A stretch of 64,000 bases of DNA from Crateriforma spongiae (lineage in GTDB: Bacteria > Planctomycetota > Planctomycetia > Pirellulales > Pirellulaceae), in the NCBI RefSeq assembly GCF_012290005.1, contig NZ_JAAXMS010000005.1:649605-713604 (forward strand), given 5' to 3'. Positions 50,201-57,600 of the stretch are shown here, in pieces. A program made the position numbers and the translations under genes. Numbering within the stretch: the stretch's first letter is position 1; each line of letters begins with the position of its first letter. The notes below the pieces were generated by a model. That model had not been told where the DNA came from. It searched no databases and saw only the letters and a list, made by a program, of their open reading frames with translations.

Positions 50201-53200
50201 CTAGCGACAGTGTTTGGGCCGCCTTGGGCCATTGGTCCTTGGAATAGGCTCCGTTGCGATCAATGATTCGATAATCGTTGTCGGGCGACTCCAGGATTCG
50301 AATCTGATCCGTCCGACCTTCAAAGTAGATCTCGCGGTACAAGCCATCCAGACTCAGCCGGGCTTGCCACCGCCAGGACTCCGGCAACTCCGACAGGTCA
50401 ATGATGTCCGCGCCGCCTCCCGGAGTGACCTGGTCCACTCCCCAGCCCACCGCACCATCGACTTGATAGACGAAGATCTCGTCATCATCGCTGCCGATGA
50501 TCGTGTCATTGCCTCGGCCAGACACAACGCGATTGATGTGGGTGGCCTGGTAATCGGTCCCCAATCTTGTGACCGTCGACGACGAAAGATCAACCGTCAC
50601 GTCGGCCAGTTGTTGGGACGCGAACAGATCCAGCGTTGATGTCGATGTGCCGTCCAACAGCGTGCGGTCGTTCTGAACATCCAGACCTGCGATGTCGTCG
50701 CCATCCCAGACATATTGAATGTCGCTGTTGCCGAACGCGAACGAGTCTTTGTGTGGGCTGCCGATGACCTTCGACACACCGACCACGGCGATGTCGCCCA
50801 GCGTTTGATTGATCGGGTTGTCACCAAAGTCGACCAGGGTCGTCAGCCCACCGAAGCGATTGCCTGAGATTCCCGTGGCGCTGCCGGTTCCGGTTTGGGG
50901 CAAGCCGGGCAGAAAGTTTCCGCCCGACAGAATCGCGCCAGACACGATGCCTGTCGGGACGGGAAACGCATCCAAGAAATCCAATCCGGGCAGCCCCGCT
51001 AAGTCGCCTGCTCCCGCGTCCACCGTGACGGCGGTGTCATAGTTGGAATAGTCCAGCACGACGCTGCCGAGCGAACCGGCCGTGACCGTTCCTCGCAGTT
51101 CGGCTTCGCCATGCATCCGCACGGTCATCGTGCCGCCCTTCGGACCGACCAACGATTCAATGTCAGTCGCGAAGACCATGCTTCGGTCGGTGAACCCGGA
51201 TACCGCAGTCAGCACACCGCCCGGGTCAAACTCGGACCGATCCACAAAGTCACCGAGCGATTGATCCGTAACCACGATGTAGTTCGTGTCGACGCTCAGC
51301 GGCGGTTCGGGAACGTTGACGTCGGCAAGGTCGGGGTGGTCGTCGTTGAATTCGAAAGAAAGCCAATCCGGCTTCTCGTCATAGACGTCGACCGTAATGG
51401 ATCCGACCATCGCCGAAAAATCGAGCGTGTCGAGTGCTTCCGGCGCTGATTGACCGGCAACGACCAAGTCCGGCGGCTCCACAACGAACGACAGTCCCCA
51501 AAGGTTCGCGTAGCGGTAAGAATCAGCCCCGGTCAGTCCCGACAGGATGCTCACGCCAGGACGCAACGCCTTCTGCTGGAAATCGTTGTTGCCGAAGTCC
51601 CCCTGGATCAGATTCACTCCACTGCCGAAGGAGACATCGCTGATCTTGCCACTGATGCTTGTCGACTCGAAGCGATACCGCGAAATTCCCGAGATCGTTC
51701 TCGCGATGTTGTCGTTGAACAGCGATGTCGGATCTTCGGTGGCAAGATTGACGACCTCGACGTAGCTTCCAGGTGCGTTTCCCAAAGGCCGAGTCAGATC
51801 AACGCGGTGCCCTGCACGCAAACCTGTCGGCACCGCGTTCTCCGTGAAGGGCACCCGAGTCCACTTGTTGGCTGCGGTAAACGTGACGAGTCCGGCAAAC
51901 GTGACGTCCGGTGCGAACCGATAGCTGTTTTCATTGCGCCCGGTCACGATTTCCGTGTTCGCATCCAAGCCCTTGATCGTGATCGTGGGGGCGTTCAATC
52001 CGGGCAGATCGTCTTGGATCGTGTTGACCGGCGAAAACGTTCCCAGGTTGATGACTTTCAGCGTGTTGTCCGCTTGAAAATCAAACCGCAACCACTCGCT
52101 GACGCCGCCGAAGTCCAGGATCAACTTTTCGCCGCTGCTGCGCCCCGTCGCATCAATCGTGGCACTGGTCCATTGGTTTCCGAAATAGAACCGTTGTTCC
52201 GCCGAGCCGGTTTTCAACGTTTGGATGTTGTTTCCGACCAGCGTTCCGGCCGGCAGTACTGTCAATCGATCGCCGCCAGCCGAAAAGACGCCTGACCCCT
52301 TATCTCGGGATTGGCCGGCCACGGATTCGGTGTCGCGGGTGAAGGTGGCGGTGCCGACTTCGATGTGACGTCCGGCAAGGCTGTACGTGAGCGGTGCCGT
52401 GACGGCGGTGAAGTCCAGCGTTTTGTTGCGTGCCGCCAGGCTGTTGGATTCCACGACGTCGGTGCCCCAACCATCGGCAAAGCGTAGGATGTCCGCACCC
52501 GTGCCTGGATCGATGTGGTCGTCGCCCGGACCGCCGTCGATGTCGTCGGCACCACTGCCCGCCGAAATGTCGTCGTCACCCTCGCCGCCTTCGATGCTGT
52601 CGTCGCCACGACCACCGCGTATCTGATCATTTCCCGCACCACCGCGCAGCGTATCGTCGCCCGCCCCGCCATCCAGATCGTCGTCGCCACCCGCGCCATC
52701 CAGAGTGTCTTGGCCGTCTTCGCCACGCAGATGATTCGGCGTGTTGTCGCCGACGATGTCGTCATCGTCGTCGCCGGCCTGGATGATCGCGATGTTCGTG
52801 ACGGTGCCCAATACACGAGGAAACAGTGCAGGGTCTACGGTAAAGTCGTCTTCGACATTGCCGCGATAGGTCAGTGTGTTCTGCCCTGCCCCGCCATCCA
52901 GATCGCCCGCCAAGACGGCACCGTCATGAAATATGAACTCGTCATCACCTGTCGATCCGATGATTTGGGCGATATGGTCGAACTGAACTTGTCGGCCATT
53001 CGCAAACGTCAACGTGACTTGATTGTGGCCCAAGAAGTCGTCGGTCGATCGAGCCGGCCGGACGTCGACCGTCACGCCGGCGGTCATCGCGGATAGATCC
53101 AGGACGCCCGTCGGCGTCACCCCGGAAGCGATCGCTGCATCAACGACCAGCTTGGTTCGCGTCAGTGCACTGATCAGTCCGTCGGTGCGCAGCGAATCGG

Positions 53201-54350
53201 CAAATCCATCGTGCACGCGAAACGTGTTGCCACCGCGACCGGCAACAAAGACTTCCAAGCGGTTGCTGGCAAGAAGCTCCGAATCAGGACTCTCGACAAA
53301 GTACAGCGGAACGCCTTGATCGCCGGGCTCCGGTGTAACGCTTGGCGGCAAACCCAAGTGAAAAGTCAGATCATCGGTGACGGTGGCGAAATCCAGGGTG
53401 TCGGTACCCTCGCCACTCCGCTCGACGACCTCATCTCCCAGTCCCCAAGCGGCGGCGAAGACGAAAGTGTCATCGCCCAGGCCGCCGGATGCGGTGTCAC
53501 TTCCGGATCCACCAATCAGCGTGTCGTCGCCCGATCCGCCACGCAAAACGTCGTCATCTTCGTCACCACGCAGGACATCGTCGCCTTGGCCGCCGTCCAG
53601 GACATCATCACCCTGCCACCCCAGAAGTTCGTCGTCGCCGCGATCACCCAGTAGGCGGTCGTCTCCCCCTCGCCCAGACAGCAGATCGTCGCCCTTGCCG
53701 CCACGGATGTCATTGCTGAACTCGTCGCCAACCAACACGTCGTTTCCACGACCACCGATGATTTCGGTCACCCCGTTAAGGACCGTGAATTCGATTCCCG
53801 CGGATTGATAGGCGGGTGTTTCCGAAAGATTGACGTTGACCGCCTTCTTCACTCCGCCGGTGAACGTCGCGTTGGGGTCCAGAACGTTGGTCGTCGATGA
53901 CAAGACGACCGATTGCGAATCCGAATTGGTCAGGATTTGCCCCTGAACCAGCTTCGCGCCCTTTTCGATGATGAAGACGTTTTCACCATCGCCCGGCACG
54001 AATCGCTCCACATGCTGGGCTTCGGCTTTCCAACCATTTGCCGCTGTCACGCTGATGCGATTGCGCGACTGGATGCGAAAGGTCAAGTTGTCGCCGAATG
54101 CGCTGAAATCAAGGGTGTCCAATGATCCGTCGACGGCTGCCGATTCAACAATCTTCGCTCCGTTCCAGTCGTTCGCGGTGAATTCATAGGTTTGATTTCC
54201 GCTCGTTGGTCCGAAAGCCTTTGCGTCCGGTCCCACAACCGCCAACATCCGTCGCTCCTCCAACAGTTCCCCACACAGGCGGGCTCGTCGACGACGCAAT
54301 GACTTTTTCGACAGTCGTCGGCGTCGGACGGATGGATCGTTTCGCTGCAT
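35202..54350 (-). CDS. giant secreted calcium-binding surface protein (6382 aa)
   Basis: One uninterrupted frame from ATG 54350. A very basic N-terminus leads into GELLEERRMLA, similar to the LEPR-XLL motif of giant planctomycete proteins; there is no normal hydrophobic signal helix. RTX nonapeptide arrays lie at about residues 195-300, 537-623, 3167-3337 and 3773-3817. A metalloprotease-like HEIGHTLGLGH is at about 1658, with a decayed copy (HELTQRLGW) at about 1510. Long beta-rich segments with FG-GAP- and filamentous-adhesin-like flavour lie between. A glycine-rich collagen-like region covers about 5063-5430, a P-domain about 5845-5970, beta-propeller-like repeats flank it, and a dockerin with two EF-hand loops closes the protein (about 6317-6380). 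The likely role is adhesion or cell-surface matrix. It is divergent from a kinase/sigma pair. Confidence 0.9.
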   Translation of the reverse strand: MQRNDPSVRRRRLSKKSLRRRRARLCGELLEERRMLAVVGPDAKAFGPTSGNQTYEFTANDWNGAKIVESAAVDGSLDTLDFSAFGDNLTFRIQSRNRISVTAANGWKAEAQHVERFVPGDGENVFIIEKGAKLVQGQILTNSDSQSVVLSSTTNVLDPNATFTGGVKKAVNVNLSETPAYQSAGIEFTVLNGVTEIIGGRGNDVLVGDEFSNDIRGGKGDDLLSGRGGDDRLLGDRGDDELLGWQGDDVLDGGQGDDVLRGDEDDDVLRGGSGDDTLIGGSGSDTASGGLGDDTFVFAAAWGLGDEVVERSGEGTDTLDFATVTDDLTFHLGLPPSVTPEPGDQGVPLYFVESPDSELLASNRLEVFVAGRGGNTFRVHDGFADSLRTDGLISALTRTKLVVDAAIASGVTPTGVLDLSAMTAGVTVDVRPARSTDDFLGHNQVTLTFANGRQVQFDHIAQIIGSTGDDEFIFHDGAVLAGDLDGGAGQNTLTYRGNVEDDFTVDPALFPRVLGTVTNIAIIQAGDDDDDIVGDNTPNHLRGEDGQDTLDGAGGDDDLDGGAGDDTLRGGAGNDQIRGGRGDDSIEGGEGDDDISAGSGADDIDGGPGDDHIDPGTGADILRFADGWGTDVVESNSLAARNKTLDFTAVTAPLTYSLAGRHIEVGTATFTRDTESVAGQSRDKGSGVFSAGGDRLTVLPAGTLVGNNIQTLKTGSAEQRFYFGNQWTSATIDATGRSSGEKLILDFGGVSEWLRFDFQADNTLKVINLGTFSPVNTIQDDLPGLNAPTITIKGLDANTEIVTGRNENSYRFAPDVTFAGLVTFTAANKWTRVPFTENAVPTGLRAGHRVDLTRPLGNAPGSYVEVVNLATEDPTSLFNDNIARTISGISRYRFESTSISGKISDVSFGSGVNLIQGDFGNNDFQQKALRPGVSILSGLTGADSYRYANLWGLSFVVEPPDLVVAGQSAPEALDTLDFSAMVGSITVDVYDEKPDWLSFEFNDDHPDLADVNVPEPPLSVDTNYIVVTDQSLGDFVDRSEFDPGGVLTAVSGFTDRSMVFATDIESLVGPKGGTMTVRMHGEAELRGTVTAGSLGSVVLDYSNYDTAVTVDAGAGDLAGLPGLDFLDAFPVPTGIVSGAILSGGNFLPGLPQTGTGSATGISGNRFGGLTTLVDFGDNPINQTLGDIAVVGVSKVIGSPHKDSFAFGNSDIQYVWDGDDIAGLDVQNDRTLLDGTSTSTLDLFASQQLADVTVDLSSSTVTRLGTDYQATHINRVVSGRGNDTIIGSDDDEIFVYQVDGAVGWGVDQVTPGGGADIIDLSELPESWRWQARLSLDGLYREIYFEGRTDQIRILESPDNDYRIIDRNGAYSKDQWPKAAQTLSLDSLVTTSVPMGLKLDVIPGPVVSAAFDAFDGVSFTIAKADGTTDTRTLSVVTSDNGAKRLVDDLSVTRLDKDALTFRIIDLPGTQLSTRILSGDILIDTTAGDHGWHVDPASNPPADHIDLLGVVIHELTQRLGWNQSNLTGDTLDPGQIRRSVPTGASLAGGDLNDTPVVASTLPFGAIDKRTPAIDAVVAEAVSRWQAANVQIIGSSTATPTIATPALVFGHLPGDEIARTLADGSILLDPTAAGNTWYVDPDPATGETVPAGQIDLLSVVMHEIGHTLGLGHDTVDGSGNPIDVMQDTIAKGRRLTLPAAASISVISVDSSDQSKLGEGLDAFADWVADLGTRLDELLGTGVTIPFVGDVSLAGLMNIESGSVTTLASELQSGVIDNVASVFGPGGDIDGDTLITTLDLAAQDNVSFAPASNSVAFVGSVDLTSLDFSESIALDLSQMELAGLSAADLGLTVDSNAPPVIQLDGGIDLNFIFGIDPQGSFYVDAPTLVASFQAASGDAPFDVSVSLGPFGLGIEQGSIDIGAQMSLGTTARLSQADLTGRRVDPLQLLPTLNAGAYYDIDLPLTMTGSLSGFDTGTMALRAEGTLDAGIGSLDSLIDSIELDIGDLDQLFDLRGVSLDQILDGIIAGLDALVDAEGDDASLIAKKIPGLNKSAIDLFGNGTENFIVGLKNAIEGVRDGSSLGELSDDLNAAVNDLFGQPLDPFTITYRDSQFLVDFEFERTLLNSEFAFEVDLNALFRDDIQSFVDNTPLLRGVSVDLSALDVRLGDADGQVKLAVSGAAGVDLGFGIDLNDVTDPQIIFADTSEVHASAAASFGQPVTLDVQLDLDDLIGQSDGDLGTFGFKIKDATADIDVRGAYGLKPNDPGFYSLEDISTDDLQITVDGGIDVRLPLYLTDTVPVGGTEADADGNGIADNVLALALSVEDASLSGAEFDYEFSGPGVEQFMGIAALLNDPRTLLDGLEGMFDGLQTDIQAKFDELGLPLIGDRLKSVADFLVTLEDDLLGVKQDVANPEGFYYYGGSDHDPRLGAALESAIGNDESVIDLVQRELHALVSRLGNDALKVPDLDAAGRPQFDAEGRLLLKDIQTPEDIGIRIDDGAAQFNIVLSGNVFEPFTVPLDFDASVPGLGLKSDDGSAVTIAMDYVFGLGFGLSSSEWFFVDTEGVTESGAEFSLDLSATLQPGTSVEGQLGFLKIDLDEVIDDDGASGLRGSFEIDLQDGDANGRWAPLRGDSLGVQARLSADANVDIAGRVSFPDSGGLQLPEVNTTIHYDQLFAQVEFGTGGSSADFGGSPIVEFADVQMDLGHFITGFVGPIVDEVSKVTDPVRPIVEVLTDDIPLLRQLGASQTSLLDIAKVILGPTKFAPVARGVEAVTRLVEFIDDIDAFDPSQGSPIIDFGSFTIGDEVRSGGSGEIADSTTNDTVAQADRASDPKSKRVTDRIGTSKGSFQFPLLTDPLAAFGMLLGKDVDLFKYEMPGLNLNFQYRKSFPIFPGLNARLGGRVTADTDFIFGFDTTGIREWSETDFAINEADRIFQGFFVDDQVSFDGNGAVRSDVPEVSLTSAITAGASVGIAGLVEAGVEGGIRASVGFDLNDVPDPLQPGNVVDGKLRLQEIAQRLDQGASCLFDTSGQLSAFLDAFFWVGLDLGIFGEITVFEARKNFFNSVLADFNFSCPDPSAIVATQSGDVVTVRYQPGPGESVAAGQGETYLIEQEPIDVTPNDGVNNPVDRIIVTSRGSRRHFDPAAVSTIYIPGTANDDRYIVAEGVRPRIEIHGGAGNDTIEVNSTVATSREIYGDVGNDTIMGSDAIDTIDGGDGNDVLGGMGGPDIIRGGDGDDLIEGGDGDDRLDGGDGDDAISGGEGGDSIVGGLGEDRVDGGAGDDLIFGDLANDSTGVLVPIYGGQPELLRDFLRGGPGMDVINAQAGNDTIEGGPGIDTLFGDDGEDTFEWTVGDGVDATIVGGESEKLVEGLIYKDIDTIRVSGLDASVRDVVFVDPSSANPDDVTVRFESAGTVESLLLQQFGRIQIQLYAGADAVTVSDVSMTTLEAVDVDFGTGEILQTVVLTESIKVDETVLVDDIGNARIFEPEDDYDVDVSADLVFYRQTFDAGEYVFDEAGIPVLFETVLPSGETVLAQSHIDGNPVLVDGLPEFTQVETRVRSEFRDVRLAVPSHQDMGDGEVRDESVPRFRRQLLEPGGTYLYDADGFPLTQSLTNSDGSTFLAQRFDGAGRTDNDGNPLWQVRDDETSTDPDAENDPIQFESRLIQRSRQERIPVVDASGNPELDADGNPIEEVFITPEYGIDSSADVLTIFGTGGDDTITVLSNDVTVYGTIENSVAFSVANSSRTGGDRLIIETLEGHDRVEASGVEADRLTLDLRTGEGNDTLIGSPFDDRLNSGPGDDLVSGGFGSDAFLDVSGMDTLVEGHDGDFILTDDTLTMIRVRTDLLPDGNVLLPRQEITRSVDALPGVFELIELRGFDADGGGDQPSISVNRFDVIGFTGQAILDGGAAADVFTITLDARAAADADSVVSIADSGGDGLDQLYVRGTRGADTFQFGSGYVQRVLAVDDSSTGNLFGALSDFTTDINVRNPDLVNLYSQRVEYGSVELPVVSGLQGSDLFIVDDTSVEMTVRGDSGSDRFFIGSVRETAMVGGFEVVEDITNGVSYPASFYGGSGSDYFEVNHNVAPINLYGEDGDDTFFLYAHLQRVDADESQPVALGQIVVNSAEGERDILSYVENAPVKINGGAGIDTLVIVGTPAGDKFIVYVEMVEQVVDGIAQMVPVQRIYGAGLILEEVVNVERLILLTGAGDDEIYVNSTLPELDLQINPGSGDDVVHVGGDSQTLDVVIPESTRTEVETIAQPDIVTTSRVLVRPAYSYSKIVGYAIPIFKLFPIYRRIHVPAKYRTITTRTPQPPLLVPREVVVPRRVIQETMPASYLLSPIQGTLTIDGQSGAGLGTTSLVINNSGVTETLRQQQGSLAYGAFDSIELRDLSLRTDVDYLLPVIPDAVSTTIFANVVKNQIRNRDRLREPGLIDDMMRPDNRDGLTVVTLTPGTPVHAFASYAALQAFAAEQNFSVELDPDGNARTIGDPRLGSDSLAFELETEFSLTGQISNIRLVLTESRSFSVPNRFVESIRVLDTTQYNTLVRFGLDFPLRFAGIDDVQFIASDVRENLQVYASPENLTLELGAGAEEINVYEVKRSLTVHGGDDEAEVRLYLQDVDADITDGRIWRTAGPGRDASISWRQDATGDTATSEHTVTLDDIFFTVFALGDGDTDLTLGSDVQHDAPAMRLIAGTGDGDDTLVIESWAGWDASFSSFKGDDLATLLVGEFGDIPPVHPPRLTLARLVVDDSMAQSPTQWIVDAGGTLSVTKPLASGDLVSAEIVETLDVDHVELRTGSMHDSLTVDTASATSIDGSKFFVASGTGVVTGPVQTRSRGFARHMGFDQFTMESPRHVEDGFELISENEMLQPAEQSSRAVSLSGEVTLAPLVDTGFALFSIDVLRASTAGAFRLIGDTLNGEIVEQAFSIVAGSGVLRIDLDDRFRTLRRLTMVIDSPAPVMLDNLSLLAYPASAGQPLGPELPPEASAGLVEIDTQTLTINGVASGGQFNGTTFTADWISDGSIAEFRFAGDLHLPDESRVTVVGDRSRGVRFFVAADAIIGDDVVFDFAADGQTPGPGGGAGGLGGQGGDGGDGGLGGLRGTRGSGGTGGRVLSCSFFDCSTSAPTRGDSGGRGQSGGFGTVGRPGTSGGDGGVGINNVATENGGDIGLPGTLGQGGVGGYNATGGHSGDPSNNASGGNGGAGYRVGPGRPGLPGSNGGAGSVADPGSFSPSNPFEISGGQGGGGGAGGAGGSGGGGGGGGAGGSGGGGGGAYVRFQSPFGPLVSLSGGNGGYGGIGGTGGDGGDGGRGGDGGNGGGGGGGFEITSVGRIRFAGDRSDDSNDTTAMVDVSGGDAAPADPSRLDEGRTDGGNVKSYPSPGLSGSSGQKGSGRTAGRGGQGSDGMPGAVGADGGEGGLGAAGAGGAAGSVKFVANVISGTSGLQVDARGGSGVDQQSQAGDNGRLIIGAHAGLEAIAGGASPLVESSGDVLTMPESRLPASLLNQNPFVDGSPHVPRLTDLIGGADAYGVLDQVTSADLPDVDTSGNPDAVVAVMRLDSLDTDNDASTSEVYAGYDMLVFANLTSLPIDAPEIGVIVDDEAPTFSRQLSTGGVAVNQQFGGTPGTGTGGGHALTALDGGQVWAMLIPETPIRVTASVAGQYTRIDDLELPSGGVAYLRGAVDSPDSVIAGFDAIAASTDGQNIYAINTAEGRLTVFNADQTERQQMVNGQDGVTGIAAPSDVQISNAGDVVMVGDFTNGTVTIFDRDTSGNLTWAQTVSADIGRGPNRILNVNGRNFWVAGPTSINKFEPLPDGQVRAIGIPVNLGNYDQIAQGDWVSALYWTRSQDGALESLTDGLGYDRIADVNVSIDVRQNNMDELDVFLSAPDGTMVQLYADVGGSIDSAPLTLDDEAVTSIANYNGAGVYRPIESLSKFDATEFGGTWTLTLIDDESVFFINDTSTFRSWTLEIETERGRRIEATNSVAGTFDQGFPITRSVTVTDFNRPAPISGPKSIAVSPERAFVYVVATYENRVDVYRRDTENDWLEFTQSIDLSSQDYPSQLHPSQMRITRDGRHAVFSSTDYGTISVYQRDPASGDLTFLQSIEQDLFQGAAFDFPQDIELLGGNQMVAATRNGLTWWDLETGNPLPQRRELIEFDGVESARVNVAPADLQIDMLPDAPAGMGWNAIERSDHVLLQLVDLVDVMKVSVGESPQRSIVSDLTVQFDGAVDIDDDAFSVIRHGDDSRSVQTTFVSTVDANGDTVVTLSFSGDLVRASGSLIDGNYELRVDPSKVRRAGTSTWLDGDGDGVDGGEFVFGAQAADLLFSMFGDIDGDRDVDNRDFAAFARTYRRTQTMAGYDANFDVDQNGAVDNRDFVQFARRYRTILDTP
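38060..39160 (-). repeat. collagen-like glycine-rich coding region
   Basis: This part of the giant gene encodes about 365 residues dominated by GG-x triplets (for example GGAGGLGGQGGDGGDGGLGG), reminiscent of collagen-like or PE-PGRS sequences. On the DNA level it is a run of imperfect GCC/ACC triplets, prone to slippage. Confidence 0.8.
44340..44850 (-). repeat. RTX nonapeptide array, central block
   Basis: About 18 units of the GGxGxDxLx type (GGDGNDVLGGMGGPDIIRGG and onward) that should form a calcium-bound parallel beta-roll. It is the longest of the four arrays in the giant gene. Confidence 0.85.
52283..52304 (-). repeat. dispersed repeat core inside the giant gene
   Basis: The minus strand reads ATAAGGGGTCAGGCGTCTTT, the same core as the intergenic repeats at 29010, 33083, 34236, 62956 and 63437. 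It is in frame and encodes DKGSGVF (about residues 683-689). Confidence 0.75.
52480..52740 (-). repeat. RTX nonapeptide array, second block
   Basis: About nine units (DTLDGAGGDDDLDGGAGDDT and onward) in the N-terminal part of the giant protein. A related first block is at about 53450-53765. Each array is followed by a beta-rich segment starting with a GTDVVES or GDEVVERS-like strand. Confidence 0.8.
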
Positions 54351-54629
54351 GAATCAGGGCACCAGATACCGGTCGGACAAGCGTGATGCGACGGCCTGCG
54401 AGACTCCGTCGCCAGTAAGCTTGTGTAGAACCGGTCGTGAAACCCGCCAAACAGATCCGCTTTGGCTTGCCTGGTATACAGACACACCCATGGGGACCTT
54501 CAAACAGTCGTGTCCAACGTCCCCGGCACCGGTGCATCGCGCTGAAACTTGAAGTTTGCTGGCGGGCAACGATCTTGGATGACAACATGGAAACGGACTT
54601 CGCTTTCCAGCCGTTTCCTCATCTCCGTC
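54351..54629. other. divergent intergenic region of giant gene and kinase
   Basis: The 279-bp gap must carry promoters for both genes. I can identify no clear promoter or operator. The kinase frame is open upstream to a TTG at 54549 and an ATG at 54579, so the gap may be shorter. Confidence 0.4.
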
Positions 54630-57600
54630 ATGCCGCCAATGCCACCCAACGCCGAAGCGTTGTCGATCGAATCGCTGCGACGGATTGAGCAGTGGTGCAG
54701 TGAATACGAATCACTGCCTCAGAGGCAACGTTTCCAGCAGTTCCTGGGGCTTGCCAGCGACCAAGAACGCCCGGCCTTGGCGCGAGAACTGGTGGGGCTG
54801 GACGCGGAACTGCGAGCCAGCCGAGGTGAAAAGCCACGCGTCGAAGACTATCGATCGCTTTGTGCCGACCCGAGAATCGCGATCAAAGAATCAGAACTTC
54901 GTGACTTGGTCTGCGGTCAAGTTCAAGTCGCAGAACCCAAACCGCATTCCACACGCTATCGGTTCATCCAGCGTATCGGTCGTGGCGGAAACGGTGACGT
55001 TTGGAAAGTCGAAGACACGGTCGGCCAACGGACGCTGGCACTCAAGCTGCTGCGCGGTCCGCTGGAAAACAGTTCCGCTGCGACGCTGCGGATGAATCGC
55101 GAGGCTTTGCTGACCGGGCGGCTACAGCATCCCGGTATTCCACCAATCTATGACCACGGTGTTCTGGAAGACGGCCGCCCCTTTTTCACCATGAAGTTGG
55201 TCGGCGGAGAAACGTTTGCCGACACTCTGAAGAACAGGTCCGATTCCAGCGATGAATTGTCACGTTGTCTGGGCATCTTCGAACAACTGGCTCAGACCGT
55301 CGCGTATGCACACGCCCAAGGCGTGATCCACCGCGATTTGAAACCTCAAAACGTCATGGTCGGCGCGTTCGGCGAAGTCCAAGTGATGGATTGGGGAATG
55401 GCAAAGCCGTCAGCCGAATCGACGTTGGAAACATCCACCACGCAATACGACTCGGATCGCCCCCACGCATCGCTGCAATCCACCCAATCCGATGACGACA
55501 CGACACGCGGCGCCAACGATGAATCCTGGGATGACTTGCAACAAAGTCTGACGGCCGACGGAGATGTCTTGGGCACACCGGCCTACATGTCGCCGGAACA
55601 AGCACGGGGCGAAATCAAAACGCTGGACGCACGCAGCGACGTGTTTGCTTTGGGCGCGATTCTGTTCGAAATCTTGACACGACAAAGATTACATCACGGA
55701 TGCTCGGTCATCGAATCACTACAGCGGACGACGCTGGGGCAATTCGATGCGGCACTTACGACGCTGCTCAACAGTGACGCGCATCCGGAATTGAAAACGC
55801 TTTGTGAAAAATGTCTTAGCACGGACCCGGAAATGCGACCCGCCGACGCGGGCATCGTCTCCGACGCCATGACCGATCACCTGACCGGCGTGGAAAAACG
55901 TGCCCGCTCCGCTGAATTACAGCAGCGTGAAGCCAGCGTGCGCAGCAGCGAAGATCGCAAACGACGGCAATTGCAAACGCGAACCGCATTGGTCGTCGCG
56001 GTGGTTTCAATCATCGGCGCGGGCGTCGCCATCTGGCAGCGTCGTGAAGCCGTTCGCGCCGGCCAGGAGACGTCCGATGCGCTGGCGTTGGCGGACCAGA
56101 GGTTCGACGAGGCACAATCGGTCGTGGATGAATTTCTGACCCGGGTTGCTGATGACAACGGTGTGTTGACTCGCACCTCCGGTGCACAAGCCATTCGTCG
56201 CGACCTGATGCAGAAGGCCGTCGACTATTACGAAGACTTGGAAGCCGAATCGAAACAGACGCCGGAGTTCCGTTTCAAGATTGCACAAACGCATCGACGT
56301 CTGGGCGAAGTGATGTATTTGCTGTCCCCCGGCGGTGAAAAGCTGGAACATCACGCCGATCAAGCCATCCGGATCTGCGAACAACTGCTTAACGACGATC
56401 CGGACAACGCCGCCTACCTTGCGTGCAAGACCGACGCCTATGCGTTGAAGGTCCGAGCGTTATCACAAAGCTGGCGCGATCAACAAGCCCTGCCGATCGC
56501 ACAGTCGTCACGCGAACTGGCGCGGACTTTGATGGACCTTCGCGGCAACGACGATGATCACTTCCGTTACGCCACTCACACGGGGTTATTGGCACTGATC
56601 TATCACCGTTTGAAAGACCGTAACCAGTGCCAAACACTGTTTCAACAAGCGATCCAAATCGCCACGCCAATTCAACAAGCGAACCCGGACAACGGTAGGT
56701 ATGCGACAAAACTCGCACGCATTCAATCCAACTATGGGGCGTATTGCGGTTGGGGACGCGGCCAATGGAAAGAATGCCGAAAACACTTCCAAATGGCGGT
56801 GGATCTGCAGGAACAGGCGGTCCAGCTACAGCCATCGCGAGTGGACTGGTGCCACGGTTTGGCCACGTTCCAGATGAATTTGGCGATGTCACTAACCCAC
56901 ACCGGCGACATCCCCCAAGCGGAATCCATGTTCCGCGATTCGATCCGGTCGCACGAGAAGGTGGTTCGCGAAAACCCGCTGGATGTCGATTCGCGATGGT
57001 CGTTGGCGTTGATCTACGGAAACTTTGCGACCTTCTCATTGACTCGTCTGAAAAATGCTGACGACTGTGAACAATTCCTGATCCGCTCCGCGGAACAGTA
57101 CAAGCTCTTGTCAGACGATCATCCCGATGTGGAGGTCTACATGGAATCGTACACCGACGCGCTTGAATCGCTGATCGATGTGCGAGTTCGAATCGCAAAC
57201 GCTGATTCCAGGCCAGACGTTCCGAATGATCCGACGATGGTTTTGCGGATCGCCCGACCCGAACTTCAGCTAATACTGGAACAATGGTCGTTGTGGCTGG
57301 ATGCGCATCCGAAGTCGGATAAGTATCGTCGATCCATTGCCTATTGGTCGGCGCTGTTACCCGAAACGCCCCCGGACCTACTTTTGAAGTCGACGGACCA
57401 TGTCACGGGCGACCAAGCATCACTTCGCCATTTGGATTCCAAGTGGATCGACGCGCGTGCGTTGGCGCTGATTCGCAGTGATCGTCACACCGAAGCGATC
57501 GATTTGTTGAAAATGTGTGAAAGCCAATCGCCTTCTGCGGTTCGCTTGACGATCGAATCCTTGGCCCGCGTAGACCAGGACCCTGATGCCGCAGTAGACT

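Noticed and set aside
52480..53770. CRISPR-like regular spacing in the giant gene
   Set aside because: The period is 27 bp and corresponds to RTX nonapeptides in frame; no constant repeat with unique spacers.
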